Of a stretch of 64,000 nt of DNA, positions 38,801 through 50,800 are shown piece by piece. The notes under the pieces were generated by a model that did not search any database, was not told where the DNA came from, and saw only the letters and a program-made list of their open reading frames with translations. Position 1 is the stretch's first letter. Every line of letters begins with the position of its first letter. The stretch is from Progne subis subis (Eukaryota > Chordata > Aves > Passeriformes > Hirundinidae). Position numbers and translations under genes: made by a program. The stretch lies in contig JAKJHU010000046.1 in assembly GCA_022316685.1 (NCBI GenBank), positions 2,410,001 to 2,474,000 of the forward strand, read 5' to 3'.

Positions 38801-41800
38801 TCAGGGGGAGGGAGTAGAGGGTGTTCTGTCTTAACCCATTTGGTTTCGTTTTCTTCTCTAACATGCTCTTAGACACACACACAACTCCTACAAAACCAAA
38901 CTTTACCTTTGAATATTGCTGTTTTCTTGTGAAGCCATCCCAAATCTGGATGATGAGGTATTTAAGGGATGTGTTTATCAAGAGACACCTTTTAAGCGTA
39001 TCATTAGGCACTCAGAAGTCCTGGCTTGTTATTTTAGTGAATTTAAAAAAGTGGTAGTTAAGTGTTAGCTAATATTCTTGGGATTTTAATTCCTCTATTC
39101 ATGCAACATGTTGGATTTAGTCTTTGTTTCAGAGTGTCCAAGACAACAAAGCCTTTGTCCTGTGGACTTCTGATTCTTGATATCTCCTCCATGGCTATGA
39201 GATACCTGATGACAATGGGACAATATTTGCAGTCTTTGAAAGGAGGAGAATATATTAATGCAAAGCTAGCAGCCCTCATCTGGAAGGCTGGGCTGGGTTT
39301 TGCTCTGTGCAAATCCTCAGCTAGTGCTAATAGCACTAAATACCGTCAAATAGTTTCTCTTACGGTAGTTAAGGATGCTAACCAAGCAATCTCTATCAGG
39401 TTGAAATGTTTAACTAGAGAAGTTGTGCATGCTGAAGTGAAACATAAGTCTCTTCTGTCTTGAAGGGAGCCATGACAAGGATAATGCTGTTCTTGGAGTT
39501 CCTGAAAGATATGTGGCAGTCCATGCTGTGAAGGGAGAAAAAAAATCCATCAAAGCACAGACTTACGTTCGGTCACCAAAATGCTACACATCTTTTATCT
39601 TCATTGCCAATATTCTCTTTTGCTTTCTTAATTTCTTTTCTTTTATGTAGTCTGCTTGTGGCCAAAAAATTTGGCCACAAAATCACTCTTTGCTTTGCAA
39701 ATGGAAAGTGAGCCTTGTCTAGCTTGCTTTTTGTTTGGATTCCTTCCTACTCATTTATTGTAATATCTTTGTAGCAATTGTAGTTGCAGTGAATTATTTT
39801 TTTTAGTGTTGAACATACAATTTTATATGTAAAATCTGCTTTTAATGTTGTTGATTTTGATGCTAATCTCTAGAGCAGGGAGAAGGCTCAGGAGGGCCAG
39901 CTATGTGGTCTGGGGGCTGTCGGGCAAATAGCCGACTATTTGCTATTAGGGATTTTAGTTTCCTATTGTCCTATGCGAGCTAAAAGTGTGTGATATAAAG
40001 GCTAGAAAAAAGTCCTTGTAGCTTATCATAAATTCCCTTCTTATCCTGCATCTCTGCTTGGGACTGCTCACGTGAGTAAAGCCATGCGTGTGTTTGTGCT
40101 TGCAGGTTTAGGACTGTGACTGTGTGGGAACCATAGAAGTAAGCAAAGGCAATACAGAAAACTTGTGATAGTCTTAATTCCCATTTAATGTGAGGAAATG
40201 GGGAGTAAATTCTGTTCAAGAGGAAATGCTGGCATTCAGACACGAGCTGTAGTTAGGGAATGTTGTGTGTCAGCTGATCCATGTTCATGGTTTGTGTTTG
40301 TGCTCTTAGCTTGTGGCAGATGTGAATTAGCTGGCTTGGCCCTTGAGAGCCAAGTGAGGCTTCTTCACTGTAGACTAGGCTAACTCAGATTACTTAATGT
40401 TTGCAGGCAGAGAGAGTGTAGATGAATAGTTAGTGCAGAGCAACTGATGATTTGCAGTAATTTATTATTAGATGGTATCTTGTTCATGTGTTTGAGTCTT
40501 TCAGACAGAGTAATGTCTGGCAAGCTGTCCTCAGGAGTTGCATGTTCATGGTCACTAAAACTGACAGCAAGAAAATGGTGTCCTTAGCAGAGTTCACCTT
40601 TTTCTTGGCCATGGATAAGCTGTCATTAACCAGACTCATTGGGGGGGCTGTATTGTTCTTTTATGACCTTAAAGATGGAACATCCTCTCCAAGACAAAAC
40701 CAAAAACTTAGCTAAACATGCCAGTTAGTGTTGGAGTGTCTGCAGTTCCTAAGAAGTAAGAGTCCTACTGGTCTTAGCACAGTGAATTAGCACACGTGAT
40801 CTGAAGGCTCCTGTCATCTCTGCTGTGTTCTTCCTCCTTCCAGGCCACCTGACTGACAGTGAGTGCAATCAGAGGCATGTTTCAAAGAAGGGCTCGCTGG
40901 CAGACCGCAAGAGGAGTTCTAGCCGGTCTAGGCGGAAAGGAGATGAGGCTCAGTCATCAGGATACCATAGTGAAGGCAAGAGATGTTACTTTATTTTAAA
41001 TATCAGTATCTTTCTGAATGTTTTTAATGTTCTCAGTGTGGATATACATTTCCCTCATTGTTCCTCCCATCTTTGTCTTTATGTAGTCCTCTCTTTGCTT
41101 TTTGATATTTAGTTCTGTTTCGGTTTGTTTGTTTGGGCAGTGTTGGTATTTTTATTATTTTGTTGTTTTGGATTGCACTTTTCAAAGTCTGCATGAAGAT
41201 GCTGCAAGTAGGGCTGCTAGTTTAATTGAAGTTATTTTTGTGGCTTTTGCTGTCTCTGCAAACTGCAGGAGAAACCTTGAAGGAGAAACAAGCCCCCAGA
41301 ACTGCCCCCAAACAATCCAGCAGCACCAGCAGGCTGAGGGAATTTAAAGAGACAGTGAGCAATATGATCCACAGCAGACCACAGCAGATTTCCCAAACCA
41401 TCCAGAGTTCCCCTCGTGGAGGGAACACTGTGGATCAGGCAGAAACACGACCGTCCAAAAGCCTGCCTGCACACGCTCGAGACTGGGAAGTGGAGAGTAC
41501 CAGCAGTGAGTCTAAATCCAGTTCGTCTGGCAGGTACCGGCCAACGTGGAGACCCAAAAGAGAGGCTCTGAATATAGACAGCATCTTCAGTAAAGACAAG
41601 AGGAAACATTGTGGCTACACTCAGCTTAGCCCTTTCTCTGAAGAAGCAGGTAAGAGTTTGAGAAGGTTTATTTCACAATGTGTGGGAAGTGGACTTTTGA
41701 ATGCAGAATTCAGGTCAGTGGTGAGTCGTGTCTGTGAGGACTAAATCCTGTGTGGGTATTGCTATTGCATGTATGGTAATTCTGTTTGATTTCTGCATGC

Positions 41801-44800
41801 TGCATTTCCCATCTAAGGAAAAATGAAGGGAAACAATTCCATCTACCCTGTTTAAACAAATACAGGCTATATTACGAAGTGTCTAAAGTTCGTATTTTGG
41901 AGTTAGCTTTTGTATTGCTCTGGGTTTTCCTCTGGCTCAGCATGGTATTTTTATTTGATGGCTCAGAGTATGGTGCAGGAAATACCTTGTGTATCAGTGA
42001 GGAGTTCTTGTGTGAAGAGAAGAGCCTGGAAGGCAGTGATGATTTATCTGGGAAGATTTTATAGCTATGCAGCTTGTACGTGGAGATTTGGCTGGTTTGG
42101 ACAGTTGAAAAGAATTGGAAAGCATAAAGGAATATGTAAAGGGAAGGTGAAGGGGAAGAGAACACACCTCCAGGGAAGGAAGGGAATTAAACAAGCATTA
42201 AGTGGAAAAAACATGAAATGTGTAAGGGAGAATTTAAAAACCCCGAGTTTTCCTATCCTCTATATAAACCACAACAAATCATAAATGGCATAATAAACAA
42301 TGTAAAAAAAATCAGAGTATCTGAAATAGATGTGCCGGAGTGTTGGAAATGCAATGGGATATGCTATAAAATTATCTTGTACAAATAAAAATTATTATGA
42401 AGAAGAAAGGACTTCCATTCCAGACTTAACTGTTACCTCAGGGGGAATATGATAAGTTATACTAAAGGGGAAAGATTCAAAAATAAATTTGTGAACGGTC
42501 TATTGCTTAAAATTGCTAGGAAAGCTGTAAAAATGTTGCATTTTTCTTGTTTAATATTAAGGTTTTACACAAAATTAAGGCTGGTGCTTCTGACTTAAAC
42601 ATAGTTGAGAAGCTAACGCATGTGGATGGTTTGCTGGCGTTGAAGCTTAGGTCTTCTACCAAACTATTTTTTACCTTGATAGGTAAAGAACTTACTGAGA
42701 ACGAGGTGAAGGAGCACACTGTTCACGAAACAAGGTCAAGCCAGTCAAATGTCAGATACAAGCGTGGTGTGGTGGGCAGGGGCACCCAGCACCATATGGT
42801 GGATCAACATCCTCATCTAATTCAGAGGATGGAGTCTGGCTACGAAAGCAGTGAGCGCAACAGCAACAGCCCAGTTAGTCTGGACATGCCCTTGTCTGAA
42901 AGCTTGAGCACCCACAGGTAGATTTCAACAAAATTCATGTTTGGAATGATTGAAGTCTTGATTGTTTTGTGTTTGGGGTTGTGTGGTTGGTGGGTGTTTT
43001 TTTTGTTTTGGTTTTTTTTTTTTTTTAGTTCATGGTGTAGAACATTTTGCAAAACAGTGGTCCTAGTTTTAAATACAGCTTTATTGGGACAGGAGAAATA
43101 GTAGGGAAAGGGGAGCCTATTCTTCTCAGTATATAGATAACTTACTGCTAGAGAGCAGAGAAGAAAACGGGGCTCAAATGGGTGAGAAATATGACCTAAA
43201 GTGATGCATCTGAAGTAGCTGTACACTTAGTCTGTTATTTAAAAGCTCTTACTTTGATTAGCTCATAGCCCTTTTTGTTTCAATTCAACCATTGATTCAT
43301 AGACACCTTGTACAAGATGAGAACTCAATAGCCTTCTATAGAAATGCTTGCTCTCAGACATACTTGAAACATTTGTATGTAAAAATAAATAGACAGCGCA
43401 ATGTATTTCTTTCCTTGACTTAGGAAGCTTCAGGTAACCACAAACTGGCGCTGTTTATGGCCAGAATACGTAAGAACCTGTTCTGAACATCTCCTGGATC
43501 ACAGTTCTAATATGAATGGCATAATCTCATAGAGAAGAATAGAATTACTGTCCTCCTTGTTAACTTTCTCTTCCCCTGTTTCTCCTAAGATTTTCTTATG
43601 GTAGACTTCTTTTAAAATTAAATTAAAATGCAAGTATATGTCTGTTTTGGATGCAAAAAAGGTAGATACAATTACTCCTGGAGAGATCAGTCCGATGGTA
43701 AACTATAATTACTCTGTTCTTGGAGGGATGCTCATGTGAGGCGAGGAGGTGGATTTGTTCCTGCTTGGCGTAACATCCCAAAGTCTCACAGCAGCAGCAT
43801 CTTGGAAGTGGAGTCAGCTTCATCAATTGGGAGCTGGACAAACAGCCCACACACCATGGGAAATGGTAAGATACACTTCGTAGGAGTGGTTATGCAAGGT
43901 AAATTGTATCAGAGTTGTTCTTTACTTTCTGGATGTTTATGTTCCCAGGGAAATTATAAGGAAAGGGAAAAGCAACTTTGAGGAACATAACAGTTTTACA
44001 AGAAAAAATGATAAGATTTTGTTGGAATATTCCTTTGATCATGTTGCTCTGGCATGTCTTTTGTGTATTGACCTAACTGATAAAATAAAGCTATTCTTCC
44101 TGTTTTTTCTCATAACTCAATATTCTGCCATGAGTCAAAAATACTCTCCCAAGCATAACTCATAACTTAGTGGAGTCCTGAAAACAAGCTTGTAATTCTA
44201 TACAAAATTCAAAACTGTCAGAACTGTGAATGTTTTTTTACCAGCTGTTTGGGCTGAGGTTAAGCTTTTCTGCTTATATATCATTCTAAGCAAATACTTT
44301 ATTTCAGAGAGGGAAGGGAAGGGAAAGGCAGCAGGGGAGACGCTTTCTGAATTCTGTTCTGAACTGAGAATGAAAACTAATGGATTTCTGTTGTGTAGGA
44401 TATTGAGATGTTTTGTCTTCCTCCCATTTTTATCCCCTTTATGCAGTTAGATGAAAAACATCTCACTTGGAATCCATTTAACTTCCACAAGCTAGTGATC
44501 TGGCTCATTTGACATAGTATTATTTACAATATAAACACAGTAAGAAACCTCAAGATTTCATCATCAGCTTAGGGTTATTTCTTCCAAAGATTCTCTCCAT
44601 TCGATATTCTATTGTTGTGATTCAGTGAATCCATGGGTTGTGCTGCAGGGGAGCTTGAAGCACTACTGTATTGGGTGGGGTTTTATAAGTAAAATTTAAC
44701 AAAATTTATGTTCTACAATTCTGTGGTCTCAGACTGTTATTACCCAATGTTAATTTTATTCTCCAATAATATTTCCTTGTCTTTTAAGGGATACTTTAAG

Positions 44801-47800
44801 AGCTGTAGCTATCAAAAACGTTTGGTTGGTTTGTTTTGAAGGTGGAGACATCTTTGTTCCTTTAAAGAGTGAGCTGGATGAACTGCAAGAAGAGGTGGCA
44901 AGGAGAGCACATGAGCAAGAGCTACGCAGAAAAAGAGAGAAGGAAATGGAAGCAGCAATGGGCTTTAATCCCCGTCCCAGCAGGTTCATGGATCTAGATG
45001 AACTGCAGAATCAGGGTAACCTTGGAATGCAGTGTATTTTGCAAGATGGTAGTGCTGAAGTTTTTAGAACCTTTGAATGTAATTTCCTGTTTTAATTCTG
45101 TGTGTGTGTCTCTCACCACATCCTCCCCCCCCCCCCCAATACAGTTTTTCAGGTTAGTGAAATAGTGTCCCTTTCAAACCTGTAAAAAAAGTTGAAAAAC
45201 TGTTGGGTATTTTGACCAAATTTCTTCTTAAATGAGAAACAAAGTAATGTAGAGATATTCTTAATATATATGCATTTTTCCATTTTTCAGTGATATACAC
45301 TTAAGTTAATAGTATTAATACCTACATTTAGCTGTTAGCCTTTGACCAGCATCTTGGAATGAGCAAAGCTGTTTGTACCTTTCAGGCACCTCAGCTCCAC
45401 CCACAGCAGAGGTGATTCATATAAACCATTATTCTGTTTCTGCTTGATTTTAGTACCTTAGCAGCCCTAAGCAATTCTGCTTGTTCCTGCCCTTGTGCTT
45501 CCCAGTCTTTCTCCCTGCCTGGCTGTGCACCCACAGCACAGGTGCATGGACAAGAACTCTGGCTGGATCTAAATGAAAATCTGAGCTGGGTTTGGGTTGC
45601 TTATCTTTTCTAGGGAAAAAGAATTTAAAAAAAAAAAAATTAAAACCCGAATACTAAGTTGGATTGTTTTTTCTGTGACTCCTCATCTTTCTGGCAGGAG
45701 ATGGCAGCAAAGCAGGTTTAATTGGAAGGATGCAGCTGGAGCAGAGGGAACATGACAGGGCTCACATGTTTTAGCCCTCAATCTCCATCAGCCAGTAAGA
45801 GATGTCAGGAGAAAGGTGGGGATAAAATGCACTGACCCTGTCAAGAGGGAACCTTGAAATCTGCTGGAACACTTAACTGGGGGCTGTTGGAGGGTGAGCA
45901 AAGCCAAGAAGGGTGAACACCTGGGATCTGGTCCAACAAATTTATGTACGATCAGGGCAATCCTACTGTGGCATCCTGTGTCGCCAAGCCTCCTGGCATC
46001 CCCCTGCTGCATCCTCCAACTTGTGGAAAAGAGTTGAGGTTGCTGGTTTGCTGCTCAAGGAGAGGAAGGAGAGGGGCAGCCCCCCAGCAGTGCCAGTTTT
46101 GGACACAATCCCAGCTCTGCTCTCTGTGCTCTCACAGTCCAACCTACAGCCATGCCAGCTGCTGTCATTCAGCAGGCAGAATGATGCTGTGCCAAAGGCA
46201 GCTGAACAATATGATCTCCATGAGAATGTCTGACTGGGAATGTTTGTATCATTTTTGCTGAGCATCAGTTATCCTTTACAGTCCTACTACGGCCTGCTGG
46301 TAACCAGGTGAAAAAATGTGATGTACCAGAGTAGATGGATATATTTTTCTATTAATATAGTGTTTACTTTTGTAACATAAATGCCAGTGATTTAAAAATT
46401 GAAAAGTAAACCTCTATTGCTGAGCATGTTGTCTTCTCTGCTTCTCCTGCATGAAAGAAAATAGCATATTCTCCAATACTTTACTCCTCTTTTTGATCTA
46501 TTATATTAGTTGATGGAAGCAAAGATTGCTTAGCTTTTCTTTGTTAAAAGGAAGGAGAATTAGACTAATGCTTAATCAAAAAAGAATTTAGTAGAATGCT
46601 TGAGGAGTTCATATGCATTGACTTGAGATCTAGGAAAGTCTGTTTATACCTTTTAAGTCTTTCCCCACCCCAGTCAGGGATATTTAGCTTAACAGACTGC
46701 TGGAGTGCCTGGAAGGCTTGCTTGTGCGCAGAACCCCAGAACACTTGTGACTCATTGTCCCCTCAAGTACACTGCTAAATTCATGCAAAGAAAGCTAACT
46801 TTAGTATTCTGCCCTTGATTACAAGCCTCAGTTGCCTTGATTTTTGAAACTGAAGGCGCTGCTTGATTAACTTACTGCTCTAACAACTCTCACTTCTCTC
46901 TCCAGTACTAGCTTTTAATGCAGGTTCTTTGAGGTTTATGGTAAAAGAGTTTGTATTTACAGCTGTGCTGGGGAGCAGGTCAGGCCACAGCATGTGTTAT
47001 GCAGATTGAGAGAATGTAATTTATGGTTGGCTGATAGAGGTATTCATATTCTCTACCACAGTGATAGAGACATTCTATTTAAAAGACCTGCCTGTAAACA
47101 GAGTAGAAATCAAGTTTCGTTTTCTGTTTTCCCTGCCTCGTTGAATGTTTACATTTTAGTGCACAACTTGCATAATGCCTAATAGGTGACACAAAATAGT
47201 TTGGGCATTTGTTCCTCTCAGAAATAGATGTTATGATGCCAGGACGCAGTTTCTTTTTTGTGTCCAAAATGATGTAGCCTTCTCTTTAACACTGTTTTCT
47301 AAATTGTTGCAAAATTGTCAGTTGTCCCTTTCTTCTCAGCTTCCACCACCTTGTTTTTCGAGTTGCATGACTGTTGGGTATTTATATTCTGTATGATACT
47401 TACAGCAGCTAAGTGTATGCACTAAACTCGTTTATAGGAGTATTTCATGCAGGTATTTATGTTCACACTCAACTCCAAGTTTTCTTCCCAGGACATGTTA
47501 GTTGTTTCAGTTTGTTTCCATTTTGATGAAGAAGAGACAGATGGATTTTGTCAGGAAACTTAACATACAATGAAAAACCCCTAATCTGCTCTGTTTCTTT
47601 CACTGAAACATTTTGGTTGGTTTTAAATTTAGTTTAATTCCTTCTTGACACAAGTCATTTGAACTGACTCTGTTATGTTTGTACCATCTTTTATACTGAT
47701 TTAAAGAGTCGAAAATAGTAGAATAAGCCAGTACAACTCTCTCAACTAAAGAAAATTTGAGGGGAAAAAATCCTTTTCACCTTGTTTTACTGCGTGGATG

Positions 47801-50800
47801 TCAAGCGTATCAGGGTGCTCAAGGTGTGCTTCTGATTAGGGAAGGTTAGGTGGTGCAGTCTGGGATATGCACAGCCTCTGCAAGAATCCCTGTGTGGAAG
47901 GATTCGGTGCTCACAAATGAGGGTAAGTGAGAGTTCTGCAATGAATGAAACCAAAATGAAGGGTGCTGCCCATTTGCAGGGAGGAGTGATGGCTTTGAGA
48001 AATCGATGCAGGAGGCAGACTCAATCTTTGAAGAGTCGCTGAATCAGGAGCAGAAGGGGGATTGTGCTGCAGCTTTGGCTCTCTGTAACGAAGCTATATG
48101 TAAGTAACCTTAACCGCCTGAGCTACTGCGCTTTGACTGTTTACTAATGTAGAATTGAGTCTGAAATGCTGCATCACGTTAAGTGCTCAGCTAGTAATAT
48201 GGGGGAACAGCTGCTCTTTAGGAACATGCAGGTAGACAGAATTTTTCATTTTTATAAGCATTCCCATTTGGGGGTTTTAGTTGTATTCGTCTTCATCTGT
48301 TTTTTCATGTTTCATTCGTTTTGTTGTTCTCTCCAGTGCTAAGATAGTAGCAGCACTGGGGTGCTGATGTGCCCTTTTTGGTGCTAACTGGTATGTTGCA
48401 GTAAGCACCTGGTAGGTGGTTCCCCTTGCCACTCAGTCCTCAGGATTTTTCCCCATCGTCAGGCCGAATTGCAAAGGCCATTAAGCTCCCTTGTTTTTCA
48501 TGGAGGGTGTAGCATAGGAAGAAAAGGGTAGCCCACTCTTTGAGTCTTCTGAATTAGCAGAAGTGAACTATGCTGTACTTTAACTTTCATAAAGACAAAA
48601 GCATTAGGACATTGAAGTGCTTCAATGCATTGTGACCTTTGAGAATGTGTGCCGTGTGATTTCATTTTATTTTTGGTGTTTTTCCATTATGACTGGCTGG
48701 CTATCTCACCCCATGCTCCCCTGTCTGTGTAGAATGGCTGCAGACAGGGTGAGTAGCTCCTGTGCTGTTTGCGTTTAGAAATTGGCTTTTATGGACTGCA
48801 GATTACAGGGTGCAGCATACAGCTGCAGTGACAGCTCTCTGAGCTTTCATTCCAGCAAGGAATATCAAATCGCAGCTGGGTGTTTCTGCACACAAAGGGA
48901 GTCACAGGTATGGAGGATACAGAAGGAGAGTACATGACAGAATGAAGCATCATTGTAATAGGGCTGGAAAGAGCCTGTGTGAAGGGATGAGAAATTGGGC
49001 TAAAACAAGGATATTGTTTTTATTTTATTTTGGTTTAGTTTCAGTTAATGTGTTTGTACACCTGGCTAAGCTGCATTAATGGAAGCAGTAGCATCCTTGT
49101 GAATTCTTTTGTGGCAGTATTTGCATGATCCATGTTTTTTGTTCCTGCCGCATCTTTTTTTCTTTTTTTTTTTGTTCCTTTTCAATTTTATTCCTTTTTT
49201 CTGTTTGTTTTCTGCTATGTTTTCTTTTGCATTTTAGCTAAACTAAGACTTGCCATGCATGATGCCAGCGCTAGCACTCACAGCAGAGCCCTAGTCGATA
49301 AGAAGCTGCAAATCAGTATCCGAAAAGCCCGGAGCCTCCAGGATCGCATGCAGCACCAACAGCCACCGCAGCCGCTGCCTCCGCCAGCCTGCCACCCAGC
49401 ACAGGGCGGCACCATGGCCCAGTCTACCAGGTAGTGCGAGTGCCTCGCCTGGGCACGGACTCGGGCTGCACCTGGGAGCAGTGCGGTCTGAGAGAAGAGC
49501 TAACTGTATATTCCCCGGCTAGTCCAAATCCTACTGTGTTACACCTATTCTCTTCTTCTCTAGGCTAAATCCTGGTATAAACCAGTAATTTTATAACCCC
49601 GTTTTCCCACTCCCCACCACCCTTTCTCCCAGTCTCTATTAGAGTCCGATGTGCACGTGTGCAAAATGTGATCTGTGACAGAGAATTGTAGCAGTCAGTG
49701 CCTGGCGGCATTGATGTCTCATGCACCAAGGGAAAAAAATGCAATAGACAATAATCTGGCTAAAACAAGTTAGGACGAAATGTGATTGTTTATAATTGGG
49801 AGCAGTTTCAGGACTCAGTCAGTAAAAGACTGTACTACGTTCAAAATTTTGCTATAGTTGCTTTTATGTTGGGAACATCAGCCAGTGTGTTTAGTGCTCT
49901 TCAGTTTGAAAATGGTCAAGTACACTGATCTTTTCTTTCTAGTCCACTTCTCTAGTGGTGCACTGGTACAACTCTTGAATCCAGATCCTGATCCTCTCAC
50001 CTTGACTACTCTATCATTCTTCATTTTCCTTCTGTGCTTCCCGGCATCCTGTAACCTGGCTTACCAGCCCTCCTCAGTGTCTCTTCATGATTCTTTCTTC
50101 CATACAGACTTTAACTACAGCATAATTAACTCTCTGCTATAACTGATCCTTTCTTCCTACTCTCTTTAGCATGCAGCTTTATCCTTCTTTCTTCCCATGC
50201 CATTCCCTCCTAGCACTAGATCATCCCTATCCAATTTCTAGGCTATTTCTTGAACTGTTACCTTTTTTCCCCTCTCCCCTTTATTACATGTTATATTACC
50301 AGAAAGTTAGATAAAATCTTGGATGGGAATCCTTTTTCTGTTCCGTTCTGTAAAATGCTGGGTACAGCTATGCACAAACCCGGTTAATTTGCACACCTGC
50401 CAGGCTATAATTCATAACGTTCTTTTCTTTTCCTGCAGTACCTGAATTACACGTAATGAAAGCTGATCTTGTTGTCAATCAGGGGTCCATTATATTCTCT
50501 CTTACAGGAGAAATGCAGGGCTCAAATTAGGCATTTTGGCAGATTCTAAGAAAATGAAAGGCACTTTCTTAACTAGTTTTGCTAATGCTAAACTCACTCA
50601 CTGCTGCTCTGTGAAAAAGTGTTAGTTTTGCAAAAAGTTATACCCAACCGAATGTTAATATTTCAGTCAAAAAAAAAGAAACCCTGTTCATAGCTTTGAT
50701 TTAAATAACATTGTAGACAATAGAGTTTGCAATTCTTCACAAACAATATTCTATTGCTATACACATTAACTAGGTCTTCATGATAACTTTCATTCCATGC

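Larger units (their letters stand above)
36880..40843 (+). other. USP54 intron 10
   Basis: A 4.0 kb GT-AG intron, acceptor TTCTTCCTCCTTCCAG. It contains two short perfect inverted repeats (39656-39680 and 39924-39943). Open frames here (up to about 133 codons) are not continuous with any protein I recognise. Confidence 0.88.

Noticed and set aside
41650..42682. U12-type intron for intron 12, suggested by CCTTGAT near its acceptor
   Set aside because: The donor is GTAAGAG, a standard U2-type site, and no U12 donor consensus is present.
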